DNA from: CBDHHC01 sp965263345
GTDB taxonomy: Bacteria; Pseudomonadota; Alphaproteobacteria; Rhizobiales; CBDHHC01
Direction: 5' to 3'
DNA: 64,000 nt
Assembly (NCBI GenBank): GCA_965263345.1
Contig: CBDHHC010000021.1
Location: 77,860-141,859 of the forward strand
The notes under the pieces were generated by a model that saw only the letters and a program-made list of their open reading frames with translations, was not told the origin of the DNA and did not search any database. Made by a program: the position numbers and the translations under genes. Positions 46,171 through 56,354 of this stretch are shown here, in pieces. Every line of letters begins with the position of its first letter. Position 1 is the first letter of the stretch.

Positions 46171-46812
46171 TTAGCAGTTGGCGAAGAGGGATGTAATACA
46201 GGTAAACGTAGACTTGGCTGCATTTCCAACTTCATTCCCAACCTTTTTCGCTGTGTTTGAAACAACCTGCGTAGTTTTCTTTGTGGCGTTGCCAATCTTA
46301 TCCGCAGTATTGGATATTTTCTCTCCGGCCTTTTTGATGCTTTTCTTTGATCCCTCAATGGCCTGATCAGTCAATTCGATAAGCGTATCAGGTTCCTTTT
46401 TCTTTTGAGAGGCTTTGGGTTTAGTAAGACTTCCTGTTCGTTCTGATTGAGGTTTTTGAGAAGGCTTTTGTAAAGAGCCTGAAGTCGTATCATCAGCCCC
46501 CGGTAGTATTCGGTTATTTCCTGCAACTGAAGATGGAGTTGCTTTGTTGTAAACATATTGAATAGGTTTGCCGTCACAGGCCTCAGATTGTCTTTTATTC
46601 ACAGAACAAGACGCATGATTGTGATCTTTTGCAATATTGATCACACAATGCAAACCAAGAGCACTGTCGTGTCCACCCGTCAAATTATCAACATTACATT
46701 TATATGTTTTTTGAGGTCCAAAACAGGAAACACAAAAATTAGAATTTTTTGCAGAAATGGGAAGCGTAAAAACAAAGCTTACAACCATAAAGAGAGTTAG
46801 AATTCGTATCAT
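46171..46812 (-). CDS. Exported Cys-containing hypothetical protein with helical tail
   Basis: Unknown, 213 residues. Signal peptide ending near PISAKNS. The front half has six Cys (NFCVSC, YKCNV, LHCVI, ASCS, EACDG) with the HDSALGLHC pattern; then a Pro/Ser/Gln/Lys-rich linker (SLQKPSQKPQSERT) and a Lys/Ala-rich amphipathic helical tail (KKAGEKISNTADKIGNATKK) ending with two more Cys. The tail resembles LEA- or apolipophorin-like helices. RBS upstream on the minus strand: AAAGGATTAT. Confidence 0.6.
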   Translation of the reverse strand: MIRILTLFMVVSFVFTLPISAKNSNFCVSCFGPQKTYKCNVDNLTGGHDSALGLHCVINIAKDHNHASCSVNKRQSEACDGKPIQYVYNKATPSSVAGNNRILPGADDTTSGSLQKPSQKPQSERTGSLTKPKASQKKKEPDTLIELTDQAIEGSKKSIKKAGEKISNTADKIGNATKKTTQVVSNTAKKVGNEVGNAAKSTFTCITSLFANC

Positions 46813-47237
46813 GGATATAATCCTTTAAATGTCTTTTGTTGAGACTTTCAAACAACGAATACAACTTATGACTCTACTCCGAACATAGAGAATTGTCATA
46901 ACAATACATCAAAAGACATCATCATGAAAACATATATTTATACTTCCTGCACATTTCAACAGAGACTTAATCATCTGATTAATATTGAAATCTCTGGGAT
47001 GTCTTGAGATTTAGAGATAATATGAAGAAAAACCGCACTGATTTAAATGTGAAAATTGCGCATATTTCAGGCAATTGCATCTTTTTTATTCGAAGACAAA
47101 ACACTTTAGCTATATTCACAAAATCATTGGAAAAAAATATAATTCTATGAAAATATATTATTACACTGAGTCGGCTCGAAGATAGGTTTGATGTACTTGG
47201 ATGCGCGGTTGATGATAATAAATTTGGAAAAAGTAAT
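46813..47237. other. 425-bp AT-rich intergenic region
   Basis: Nothing supported. A 95-codon minus-strand frame here (46979-47266) overlaps the next gene's start, is Phe/Ile/Ser-rich and has no ribosome site. Promoters for the divergent flanking genes are expected. Confidence 0.5.
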
Positions 47238-50200
47238 ATGACACTTAGAGTAGCCCTGACACACAAAACAGACTACCACTATGATAAAAACATAAACCTC
47301 GGCCCACAGATCATTCGCTTAAGACCAGCTCCTCATTCTCGTACACCAATAATAAGCTATTCCTTAAAGTTAAAACCAGAAGATCATTTTCTAAATTGGC
47401 AACAAGATCCATTTGGGAATTTCCTGGCACGTATGGTTACAACTGAAAAAACAGATATATTCAGTATTCATGTTGATCTTGTCGCTGAAATGTCTGTAAT
47501 AAATCCTTTTGATTTCTTTGTTGCAGAATCTGCGAAAGCTTGGCCATTTAAATATGAGCCGGATCTTAAAAAAGATCTATCAGCTTATTTAAGTCCGATG
47601 ACACAAAGCACAAAGCTATCAGACTATGTCTCAAAATTAAAAATCGAAACGGATGTAACTATAGACTATTTATGTGACCTTAACCGAAAACTTGAGCAAG
47701 ACATTGATTATGTCATCCGAATGGAACCCGGCGTTCAAACACCAGAAGAAACCTTAGAAAAGAAAAAAGGCTCATGTCGAGACTCAGCCTGGTTGTTAGT
47801 AGAGATCTTGAGACGTTTAGGATTGGCAGCAAGATTTTGTTCAGGTTATCTGATACAATTAACTCCAGATGTTAAGTCATTAGATGGCCCATCAGGAACA
47901 GATCATGATTTCACGGACCTTCATGCCTGGACAGAAGTGTATCTTCCAGGAGCCGGCTGGATAGGCTTAGACCCAACCTCAGGTTTGCTGACTGGCGAAG
48001 GACATATACCTCTCGCTGCAACACCTCACCCATCCTCTGCTGCCCCCATATCTGGAACTCTAGATAAGGCAGAAGTCACCTTTGATTTCGATATGTCAGT
48101 TACACGTATCGAGGAGTCTGCACGCGTAACCAAGCCATATACAGAAGAACAATGGAAGGCCATTTATAAACTAGGTCAGCTGGTAGATAAAGATTTGGTC
48201 TCATCAGATGTAAGGTTGACGATGGGAGGAGAACCGACATTCGTCTCTGTAGATGATATGGAAAGCGATGAATGGAATACTGCGGCAGTTGGCCCTACAA
48301 AACGTCATTTTGCAGAACAACTTATCAGACGATTACACAGCCGAATGGCTCCAGGCGGGTTAATGCACTTTGGACAGGGCAAATGGTACCCGGGGGAACA
48401 GTTACCCCGCTGGGCGTTTAGTCTATACTGGCGTTCAGATGGAGAAGCCCTATGGGAAAACCCGGATCTTATTGAAAAAGAAAATCCCACAAAACCATCC
48501 AACATTGAGACTGCTGAGAATTTTATGCAAGAGTTATGTCAGCAACTTGGATTGGAAAAAGACAGCGGGATGCCAGCCTATGAAGATCAGGCGCATTTTC
48601 TCTTAACAGAGCAAAAGCTTCCTTTGAACTTAGATGCCAAAAACAACAAACTAGAAGATGAAGCAGAACGCGCCAGAATGATCCGCGTGTTTGATCAAGG
48701 CTTAGAGACACCAACAAGCTTTGTATTACCGCTTCAGGCTTGGCAAACAAAAGACAGAGGAAGGCGCTGGGCGACAGAACGTTGGAAGCTCAGAAGAGAA
48801 AAACTCTTTCTCGTACCAGGAGACTCCCCGGCTGGGTTTAGACTCCCCATAAGCGGTTTAACATATATTCCCCCTATTAATTACCCTTACATATATCCAC
48901 GTGACCCTTTTGAACAACGTGAGCCTTTACCAAAACGTGCAGAGCTACTCTACCAACGCCGCACCGTAACATTAGCGGCTCCACAAACAGCGCCAGCATT
49001 TCCCAATGAAGTTTTTGGTTCAATCAGGACAGCAATGACGATTGAACCAAGAAATGGCCATTTATGCATTTTCCTACCACCCCTATACGATGCAGAAGAT
49101 ACAACAGCTTTGTTAGGAGCCATAGAGGAAACAGCCTCTAAGTTAAGCCAGCCTGTACACATTGAGGGATATGAACCTTCTTATGATCAACGCTTAAACT
49201 TCATTAAAGTAACACCTGATCCAGGCGTGATAGAAGTCAATATTCATCCAGCAGAAAATTGGGAAGAAGCCGTTGATAGCACCAACATGCTTTATGAAGA
49301 AGCCCACCTCTGCCGTTTGGGAACCGAAAAGTTCAAAATAGATGGCAAGCATACAGGAACAGGTGGCGGTAACCATATCGTATTAGGTGGAGCAACGCCC
49401 GCTGATAGCCCGTTCATACGCAGACCTGATTTATTATCAAGTCTCATTGCATACTGGCAGAACCACCCAAGTCTGTCTTATTTGTTCTCTGGGCAGTTCA
49501 TAGGTCCAACAAGCCAAGCGCCAAGAACAGATGAAGGTCGCCATGAGCAGCTTTATGAGCTTGAAATAGCAATGCAACAAATCCCAGAACCAGGAGGCTA
49601 TATTCCTCCATGGTTAGTGGATCGCATCTTTAGAAACTTACTTATTGATGTATCAGGTAATACACACAGATCTGAGATTTGTATTGATAAACTCTATTCC
49701 CCAGATGGACCAACTGGGAGATTAGGATTAGTTGAATTCCGCTCTTTTGAAATGCCACCACATGCCCAGATGAGTTTGGCACAACAACTTCTATTAAGAG
49801 CCTTAATTTCCTGGTTCTGGAAAAAGCCATACAAACAAAAGCTTGTGCGCTGGGGAACCCAATTACATGACCGATTTATGCTTCCACATTTTATTTGGTC
49901 AGATTTCCAAGACATTCTTCAGGACCTAAAATCAGCTGGCTATGATTTTAAGCCTGAATGGTTTGATCCTCATTTTGAATTTCGTTTCCCACATATTGGA
50001 ACAGTCAACTATGAAGGGATCGAAATAGAATTACGCCAAGCACTTGAACCATGGCACGTTCTAGGAGAAGAGGGCGTTGTTGGAGGCACAGCACGCTATG
50101 TAGACTCATCTCTAGAACGCTTGCAGCTCAAAGTAAGAGGAGCTATTGGAGAGAGATATCGTATAAGCTGCAACGGATATCAACTGCCACTAAAAGAAAC

Positions 50201-50525
50201 CCGTGTCCTCGGCGAATTTATCTCCGGCGTACGTTTTAGGGCCTGGCAGCCATCAGCATGCTTACACCCTACGATTGGCATCCATTCCCCACTAACCTTT
50301 GATTTATATGACACCTGGTCAGGCAGAGCACTGGGAGGATGTCGTTATCATGTCTCTCATCCTGGCGGGAAATTTTTTGAAACCATTCCAATCAACGCTC
50401 TGGAAGCTGAAGGTAGAAGATTATCCCTATTCGAAGAACAAGGGCATTCAACGGGGACAACACAACTACACACACCTGATATAAATCCAGAGTATCCGTA
50501 TACGTTAGATTTGAGGCGTCCATAA
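47238..50525 (+). CDS. Transglutaminase-like / DUF2126 fusion protein
   Basis: 1095 residues. The N-terminal domain (about 1-85) is the beta-rich bacterial transglutaminase N-domain (HKTDYHYDKNINLGPQIIRL). The transglutaminase core carries Cys in KKGSCRDSAW, His in TDLHAWTEVYL and Asp in GLDPTSG. The rest, from about residue 330, is DUF2126 (TMGGEPTFVSVDDME, GKWYPGEQLPRW, HTGTGGGNHIVLGG, LIDVSGNTHRSEICIDKLY), which protein-family work assigned to a glutamine-synthetase-like carboxylate-amine ligase fold. First of three genes of a predicted peptide ligation/cleavage system; both halves look active. Confidence 0.93.
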   Translation: MTLRVALTHKTDYHYDKNINLGPQIIRLRPAPHSRTPIISYSLKLKPEDHFLNWQQDPFGNFLARMVTTEKTDIFSIHVDLVAEMSVINPFDFFVAESAKAWPFKYEPDLKKDLSAYLSPMTQSTKLSDYVSKLKIETDVTIDYLCDLNRKLEQDIDYVIRMEPGVQTPEETLEKKKGSCRDSAWLLVEILRRLGLAARFCSGYLIQLTPDVKSLDGPSGTDHDFTDLHAWTEVYLPGAGWIGLDPTSGLLTGEGHIPLAATPHPSSAAPISGTLDKAEVTFDFDMSVTRIEESARVTKPYTEEQWKAIYKLGQLVDKDLVSSDVRLTMGGEPTFVSVDDMESDEWNTAAVGPTKRHFAEQLIRRLHSRMAPGGLMHFGQGKWYPGEQLPRWAFSLYWRSDGEALWENPDLIEKENPTKPSNIETAENFMQELCQQLGLEKDSGMPAYEDQAHFLLTEQKLPLNLDAKNNKLEDEAERARMIRVFDQGLETPTSFVLPLQAWQTKDRGRRWATERWKLRREKLFLVPGDSPAGFRLPISGLTYIPPINYPYIYPRDPFEQREPLPKRAELLYQRRTVTLAAPQTAPAFPNEVFGSIRTAMTIEPRNGHLCIFLPPLYDAEDTTALLGAIEETASKLSQPVHIEGYEPSYDQRLNFIKVTPDPGVIEVNIHPAENWEEAVDSTNMLYEEAHLCRLGTEKFKIDGKHTGTGGGNHIVLGGATPADSPFIRRPDLLSSLIAYWQNHPSLSYLFSGQFIGPTSQAPRTDEGRHEQLYELEIAMQQIPEPGGYIPPWLVDRIFRNLLIDVSGNTHRSEICIDKLYSPDGPTGRLGLVEFRSFEMPPHAQMSLAQQLLLRALISWFWKKPYKQKLVRWGTQLHDRFMLPHFIWSDFQDILQDLKSAGYDFKPEWFDPHFEFRFPHIGTVNYEGIEIELRQALEPWHVLGEEGVVGGTARYVDSSLERLQLKVRGAIGERYRISCNGYQLPLKETRVLGEFISGVRFRAWQPSACLHPTIGIHSPLTFDLYDTWSGRALGGCRYHVSHPGGKFFETIPINALEAEGRRLSLFEEQGHSTGTTQLHTPDINPEYPYTLDLRRP

Positions 50526-50756
50526 GAGATACAGCTTGATTTTACACGTATTATGTAAAATAAAAAATGCCTTAGAAGGAAGATAAGCGTTGCGAAAATA
50601 CAAAATAAAGAGCTTTTCCAATAAAAATTAACTTTTTATAGGAAGCGTAATACATTGTAAAAAAATAGGAAATAGCTTTCTATAATCATTTCTGGTTTGC
50701 ACAGACATTAATTGTTATCCTCTGTTCATTGTAAAATGGTATAAATTAAGAACAAA

Positions 50757-53384
50757 ATGCTGAAAAATTGGCGGGACTTAATTGGACGGGTTATTTTGGG
50801 GAATAGGACTGTAATGTCTGCAAATCTTATGGTGCAAGAGGGGTCTACTCTTACGTCTTTCTTAGAAAATTATAAATCAAAGCCAGGAACCTTTGATGAA
50901 TTAATGACCTCTGAGGGCCAAATCAGAGCGCATTGGCAAACGTTTTCAGATAAATTTTCCTTGATAAACACTGAGGAACAAAAGAAACTTTCTGAGAAAC
51001 TTAAAAGGCTGGTTCATGAGAATGGTTTAGCCCATGATGTTTTTTCAGACCCAGATGGTAAAGCTCAGCCCTGGCAAATAGACCTTGTTCCAGTAGTCAT
51101 ATCGGCTGATGAATGGCAATGGTTATCAAAAGCGGTATCACAAAGAGCGCGCCTGTTTAATGAACTCCTGAAAGACATCTACAGCGAACAGAAGCTTATG
51201 CAGGATGGCTCAATTCCCGCGCGTATGGTCTTTAGTGATACATCATTTATCAAACCATGCATGAATGTCTTAGATGATCATGAACCCCTTTATTTTTTCG
51301 CAGTGGATGTTGCAAGAAATTATGATGGTTCATGGCGGGTTATTGATAGCCACACTGAAACACCTGCAGGATTAGGGTTTGCAATCGCTAACAGGGTCGT
51401 TCATAGCAAAGTCCTTGGAGATGTATTCGAAGCCTGCAACATTCTACGTGAAGCTAGTTTCTTCCAGAAAATCCTGGCAAATTTACCAGACTATATAGAC
51501 ACTGAAGATCCTGACATCGCAATCCTTAGTCATGGACTGCAGCATGGAGATTATTTCAGTCATGCCTATCTAGCACGTTATTTAGGCTATCGTTTAATAG
51601 AAGGCTCAGATCTTCGCGTTGTTGGAAATAATATCTTTCTCAAAACGCTAAATGGTTTGCTTCCAATTGATGCCATCATTCGCTGTGTAGATAGCGAACA
51701 ATCAGACCCCCTAGAATTAGATCCAAGTGGATTTTTAGGTCCCCCAGATTTTGTCCAGGCTCTTCGGAAAAAACCAACTCTAATCACCAATACATTAGGC
51801 TCCGGCATCATAGAAAACCGTGGTTTGAGCTATCATATCCCAACACTTTGTCAAAAGGTTCTAGGGGAAGAGTTGATGATGTTCGATGCAGAACGCCTAT
51901 GGCTTGGAGATCCACAAAACCGTCAGGCAATCATGCAGAATATGGATGGTTACATCATCCGATCTGTACATGAAGGAACAGGTCGACCTGGCGTCGCAAG
52001 GCATGGTCAAAAACTTTCTGATCTAACAGAAGACAAGCGTAAAGAAATCATCAACGAAATTCAACTAAGGGGTGAACGCCTCATTGCTGAACGCGTACTC
52101 GGCTTTGCAACCTCTCCAGTCGTTGGAGAAAATGGACTAACACCTGCACCTTATGCCATGCGTCTCTTTGCAATAAGAAATGGAGACAACTATGAGCTTC
52201 TACCTGGCGGATTAGCAATGACAGTTAATCCAGAGACATCTGTTGCCCTAAATGCTCCTGAAGGACAGGCAAGAGACGTTTGGGTTACTGCAGACGAAAA
52301 TGTAGGCGAATACAAAAGCCTTCTTATACCAAACATCAATATCAAAGAGATTGACCGCAATAATGCAAACTTGCCAAGCCGTGTAGCAGATAATTTATAC
52401 TGGCTTGGGCGTTATGTAGAACGCGCAGAATGGACCATGCGCTTGATGCGCAGTGCCATGATCCAGGCAGAAGAAGAACGCGGCCTCGTTCCAGATGTGG
52501 ATGCCATACGCAAAACATTAGAACTTTTAATTGCAAAAGAAAGCGTACCGATTGAGCTGCCGCCAGAAGAAGCTGGCCGCCCTCAAATAGATGAATTGGT
52601 TGGCATCTTAAGGGCATCGAATGTCGGCACATTTGGTTTAAAAGGTATTCTTGAAAGAATTCTTCAAGTCGCCCAGCTTATTCGTGACCGTTTATCCTTA
52701 GAAGCCTGGGAAGCTCTAAATACTTTTAAAAACAATCCATTATGGTGGCAGGACGCGGTCCCTATCAGAACCGATGACTCTGTCGATCTACTCAATGAAG
52801 GTATTCGTATTTTAGCAGCATTCAGTGGTATCATTCAGGAGAATATGACCAGAAACTACGGTTGGCGTTTTTTAGAAATAGGACGCCGTTTAGAGCGTGC
52901 CGTCAACTATAGCGAAGTTCTTGAAACGCTATTTGCAGAAAAAACAGATGAACAGAATGAAGCCAGTAGATTATTCTTTATCTTAAAACTGGCAGATAGT
53001 TTAATTACATATCGATCCCGTTATAGGTTTTCACCAGATCTATCCTTGGTTTTAGATTTGCTTATCATAGATGAAAACAACCCAAGAAGCCTATGCTTCC
53101 AATTAGCCGAGATATCCGATCATATTAATGCCTTACCAAAATCATCTGATGATGCCGTCAGGACGCAAGAGCAAAAGATCATACTTGAACTCATGACAGA
53201 TGCTCGCCTTGTGAATGTAAAGGACATCGTGGCAGTTGATGAAAATGGATCAAGACCAGATCTGAAAAAAATACTCGAAGATCAAATCAATAATTTACCT
53301 CTTCTCTCAGATGTCCTATCAAGAAGATATTTTAGTTTAACAGATGATCGACCTGTAAGGGTTCATCACAAAATAGCAACATAA
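50757..53384 (+). CDS. Circularly permuted ATP-grasp / alpha-E fusion protein
   Basis: 875 residues. The N-terminal half is the circularly permuted ATP-grasp type (DDHEPLYFFAVDVARNYDGS, SHGLQHGDYFSHAYLARYLG, EGSDLRVVGNNIFL, TLGSGIIENRGL), predicted to ligate a carboxylate to an amine. From about residue 545 follows the helical alpha-E domain (LPSRVADNLYWLGRYVERAE, ENMTRNYGWRFLEIGRRLER). In many genomes the two are separate adjacent genes; here they are one chain. ATG 50814 with AGGA upstream is a possible alternative start. Between DUF2126 and transglutaminase genes, all same strand. Confidence 0.92.
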   Translation: MLKNWRDLIGRVILGNRTVMSANLMVQEGSTLTSFLENYKSKPGTFDELMTSEGQIRAHWQTFSDKFSLINTEEQKKLSEKLKRLVHENGLAHDVFSDPDGKAQPWQIDLVPVVISADEWQWLSKAVSQRARLFNELLKDIYSEQKLMQDGSIPARMVFSDTSFIKPCMNVLDDHEPLYFFAVDVARNYDGSWRVIDSHTETPAGLGFAIANRVVHSKVLGDVFEACNILREASFFQKILANLPDYIDTEDPDIAILSHGLQHGDYFSHAYLARYLGYRLIEGSDLRVVGNNIFLKTLNGLLPIDAIIRCVDSEQSDPLELDPSGFLGPPDFVQALRKKPTLITNTLGSGIIENRGLSYHIPTLCQKVLGEELMMFDAERLWLGDPQNRQAIMQNMDGYIIRSVHEGTGRPGVARHGQKLSDLTEDKRKEIINEIQLRGERLIAERVLGFATSPVVGENGLTPAPYAMRLFAIRNGDNYELLPGGLAMTVNPETSVALNAPEGQARDVWVTADENVGEYKSLLIPNINIKEIDRNNANLPSRVADNLYWLGRYVERAEWTMRLMRSAMIQAEEERGLVPDVDAIRKTLELLIAKESVPIELPPEEAGRPQIDELVGILRASNVGTFGLKGILERILQVAQLIRDRLSLEAWEALNTFKNNPLWWQDAVPIRTDDSVDLLNEGIRILAAFSGIIQENMTRNYGWRFLEIGRRLERAVNYSEVLETLFAEKTDEQNEASRLFFILKLADSLITYRSRYRFSPDLSLVLDLLIIDENNPRSLCFQLAEISDHINALPKSSDDAVRTQEQKIILELMTDARLVNVKDIVAVDENGSRPDLKKILEDQINNLPLLSDVLSRRYFSLTDDRPVRVHHKIAT

Positions 53385-53422
53385 CAAAGATATGGTATGA
53401 AAGGATTCGAGGAAATAAACGA

Positions 53423-54301
53423 ATGTCGAATATAAAATATAAGATCGACCATAAAACAGTTTATAAATATGTAAATCCTGTCGTTCAGTCACATCATATC
53501 ATTCATATGTCTCCACGAACCATTTCAAACCAGGTTATTATTAACCATGACTTGAAAATAAATCCTAAACCTGCCTCAAGAAATGATTACTTTGATTACA
53601 ATCAAAACCCCACATCAATCATCACCATAGAAAAAGAACATTCTGAGTTAAATGTGCATTCTCACTGTGAGATTGAAATCCAACCAACAAATCATAGAGA
53701 GGTTAGTAGCTCTCCAACTTGGGAAGAAACTGCAGAGACCGCATTATATTCTAACAACCTAGAGATATTACAATATACCTGTTTGTCAAAACACACCCAA
53801 TTGACCATAGATGTTCTGGAATATGCACAAACATCTTTCACCCAGGGCCGCGCAATCCATGAAGCAACTTTGGATCTAACATCACGCATCTTTAATGAAT
53901 TCGCCTTTGATAATAGTGCAACAGATGTCTCAACACCAATCAGTGAAGTCATGAAAATCAAACGTGGAGTATGCCAGGATTTTGCTCACCTTCAGATTGC
54001 CTGTATCCGGGCATTACGTCTTCCTGCACGTTATGTCAGTGGTTATATTCTAACAAAACCACCTGAAGGCATGCCAAAACTCGCAGGCACGGACGCGTCT
54101 CATGCCTGGGTTTCAGTTTGGTGTGGCAACGAACTAGGATGGATTGATTTTGATCCAACAAATAATATGATCCCGCATGATGAACACATCGCCATAGCAT
54201 ACGGCATGGATTATGACGATGTAAGCCCGATCAGCGGTGTTTTGATTGGTGGTGGGGAACATAACGTCAATGTGGGAGTTGACGTTGTTCCCGTTACATA
54301 A
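53423..54301 (+). CDS. Transglutaminase-like protease/transferase
   Basis: 292 residues, same architecture as the front of the 47238 protein: N-terminal beta domain, then Cys in KRGVCQDFAHLQIACIRAL, His in DASHAWVSVW and Asp in WIDFDPTNN. Probably a thiol peptidase or cross-linking enzyme working on the ligase products. GAGGAAA precedes the ATG. Third gene of the run, 38 bp after the ATP-grasp gene. The proteasome-like Anbu gene often found with this set is not in view. Confidence 0.93.
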   Translation: MSNIKYKIDHKTVYKYVNPVVQSHHIIHMSPRTISNQVIINHDLKINPKPASRNDYFDYNQNPTSIITIEKEHSELNVHSHCEIEIQPTNHREVSSSPTWEETAETALYSNNLEILQYTCLSKHTQLTIDVLEYAQTSFTQGRAIHEATLDLTSRIFNEFAFDNSATDVSTPISEVMKIKRGVCQDFAHLQIACIRALRLPARYVSGYILTKPPEGMPKLAGTDASHAWVSVWCGNELGWIDFDPTNNMIPHDEHIAIAYGMDYDDVSPISGVLIGGGEHNVNVGVDVVPVT

Positions 54302-54313
54302 TTCTGAAAGAGT

Positions 54314-54517
54314 TTATGATTTAACCAGGTCTTTGACCATAGACAGAATTTTCTCATCACTTTTGTCTTTTTGGTTCGTGCTCTCAATGACCTTTTGAAC
54401 ATCCTCAAGAGCTCTATCTATTTTAATATCTAACAGCCCTTGTGCAACCAATTCTTCAGATAGACCAGCAACAATTGCCTCATCAAAATTTACATCTGTT
54501 CCAGAAATTTGTTTCAT
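54314..54517 (-). CDS. Small acidic helical hypothetical protein
   Basis: 67 residues, alternating charged and hydrophobic helix (LSEELVAQGLLDIKIDRALE), no Cys, no signal. GGGGGGC lies upstream of the ATG. Convergent with the transglutaminase gene, 12 bp apart. No family recognised. Confidence 0.5.
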   Translation of the reverse strand: MKQISGTDVNFDEAIVAGLSEELVAQGLLDIKIDRALEDVQKVIESTNQKDKSDEKILSMVKDLVKS

Positions 54518-54981
54518 AATTGCCCCCCGTTAAGCTGAAACGCTTAGTCTAATATTCAAACGATTCGCATAGGAGAGCAAACCTGACGGGGGGAGCTATT
54601 AACACAAATATAACTTTTTGAGAGTGCAAGTCTTTGTGATGTGTATTCGGTTTATGTGGTGTCTCCTTTATGAGACACTTGTCGTAACACAACTAATGCT
54701 CTTGTTCACAAGAAAGGGTGTAAAGAAAGTCTTCTATCATCAATATGTAGCTTGAATGCTAGTATCAAACTATTTTATTGATTCGTTTCCCTTTTAGTCG
54801 TTTTATCGATTCGATGAAACATTAGTTTATAAACAAATTTCCAGGGAATTTTTTGTCTGCGTTTTTTTGGAATAACTCCTGATATCTTGAATGCTCTCAA
54901 TTGAATATAAGGATTTTAAAATTCTCAAGAAATGTTTTTTTCCAAAATGATTCCAGTAACCATTCTCGATTATGCTAATCA
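54518..54981. other. Intergenic region, no supported feature
   Basis: AT-rich, stops in all frames. I see no gene, hairpin or repeat here beyond what a promoter for 54517 would need. Confidence 0.45.
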
Positions 54982-55866
54982 TTAATACAATAAGACAGTC
55001 ATACTTTTCATGAAACAGATGATCAGTGACCGTGCTGCTCTCCTTGCGCTAATATTGCTCTGAGTACGGTAATCATTCTTTGAATGAATTAAGCGCTGGG
55101 TAAGTGGTTTAGTATAAGCAAGGGTCCCACCTAAAAAATTTGAACCTGTTGCCAGATACGTATCAACTGAATTTTTATGCTCTCTGATTTCAGTTGTAAA
55201 AAGAGCAGTTAAGACTTCTTTACGAAACATCATTGAAGATGTAGCTTGTCCAAGGCCACCTATTTTCATTCCATTTGTAATATCTGGACTTCATAAATTG
55301 AATCAGGGCTTGTTTTGAAAGTTTTAGAGGCATTGCCGTTTATACTCATAACCCCACCTGTAGCCTGACAGTCATCCACCATGTAATATTGATTAGAGCA
55401 AACCATAGGCACATACACAAATGGATTGAGGTGGATCTTAATCATCTCTTCCATAAAAGACGGTTGCATACGATCATCAGGATCTAAAATACAATAAAAT
55501 TCAGCATCACAATGTTTAAAACCTTCAAAACAAGCTAATATTTGTCCCTACATTTTCTTTCAACATAATATGATTGAGAACTTCAGCAGACTCTGGAGCT
55601 AATGATTTTTTAATTTTTTGTATAATTGAAATACAGTCTTCGCGTTCATTGGGATCACTATAATCATCAACGACTATGATTTCATAATTATGGTAGGTTT
55701 GTTGTAAAACTGAGAGAATGGCATCTTCTAACAAATCGCTATAATTATAATGTGGAATGATAACACCGACTTTAGGGTGTGTAATTATTTCCCAATCAAA
55801 TTTTTCTTGAAGTTTTGTGACTTGTAAACTCTCATATTGTTGAGTGCGGCTTTTACTATGTACCAT
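54982..55866 (-). pseudogene. Family 2 glycosyltransferase, broken by frameshifts
   Basis: Three minus-strand frames give consecutive parts of one GT-A enzyme: 55866-55525 (VGVIIPHYNYSDLLEDAILS, then YEIIVVDDYSDP), a middle with KHCDAEFYCILDPDDRMQPS (DxD-type metal site), and 55269-54982 (KIGGLGQATSSMMFRKE). Frame changes fall near 55535 and at 55268, where ATGGAATGAAAATAG holds both frames. So it is inactive as it stands. It probably served a surface polysaccharide. Confidence 0.8.
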
Positions 55867-56119
55867 TTTTTAGTATTTCTTTTTGTTTATTGACGCTTAA
55901 AAATATATTTTGTTACAAATTCCGATACACCAAATAAATATAGTAAGCAAAAGAATAAGTACTATTGTGATATAAACAGACCAGAGAACTTTTGTGAATA
56001 TACTTAATGTTCTTTTTATGTTCTTGCGCAGTAAAGAAATGAATTCTTTTAAACAAAAGTAGGGATGAAAGCCTAATTTACCTTGATCATTAAGGAATTT
56101 ATCTATACTAATCGATCTC
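55867..56119. other. Short AT-rich gap upstream of tRNA-Ser
   Basis: No open frame with support. Contains the promoter region of the tRNA gene; no clear -10/-35 pair stands out. Confidence 0.35.
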
Positions 56120-56210
56120 GGAGAGGTGGCCGAGTGGTCGAAGGCGCTCCCCTGCTAAGGGAGTAGGCGCTAACCGCGTCTCGAGGGTTCGAATCCCTTC
56201 CTCTCCGCCA
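56120..56210 (+). tRNA. tRNA-Ser (GCU)
   Basis: Class II tRNA with a 7-bp acceptor stem GGAGAGG (56120-56126) and CCTCTCC (56200-56206), discriminator G and encoded CCA at 56208-56210. Anticodon loop CTGCTAA reads GCT; the long variable arm is present, and the T arm has GGGTTCGAATCCC. Anticodon GCU decodes AGC/AGU. An integrase gene starts 145 bp downstream, so its 3' end is a likely integration site. Confidence 0.96.
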
Positions 56211-56297
56211 TTAAATTTCTCCCCCAAAATAATAACCCCTTGAAATAAAAGCATTTCCCCTATTGCGCGGCGCCTTTTTCGTGTCTTCGCCATAAAT

Positions 56298-56333
56298 TAA
56301 GCTACATTTTAAGCTACAAAATAAGCTACATTT
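56298..56333 (+). repeat. Three 12-bp tandem repeats before the integrase gene
   Basis: TAAGCTACATTT, TAAGCTACAAAA, TAAGCTACATTT at 56298, 56310 and 56322: exact 12-base period, invariant TAAGCTACA. They lie between tRNA-Ser and int, where arm-type recombinase sites or a self-regulating operator would be expected. Confidence 0.8.
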
Positions 56334-56354
56334 TCTTTTAGGGCGCCGCCGAAT

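Noticed and set aside
46979..47266. 95-codon minus-strand frame upstream of the DUF2126 gene.
   Set aside because: Overlaps the confident start of the opposite gene and has a low-complexity Phe/Ile/Ser composition.
56108..56293. Minus-strand open frame across the tRNA gene.
   Set aside because: It is the reverse of the tRNA-Ser sequence, a common false gene.
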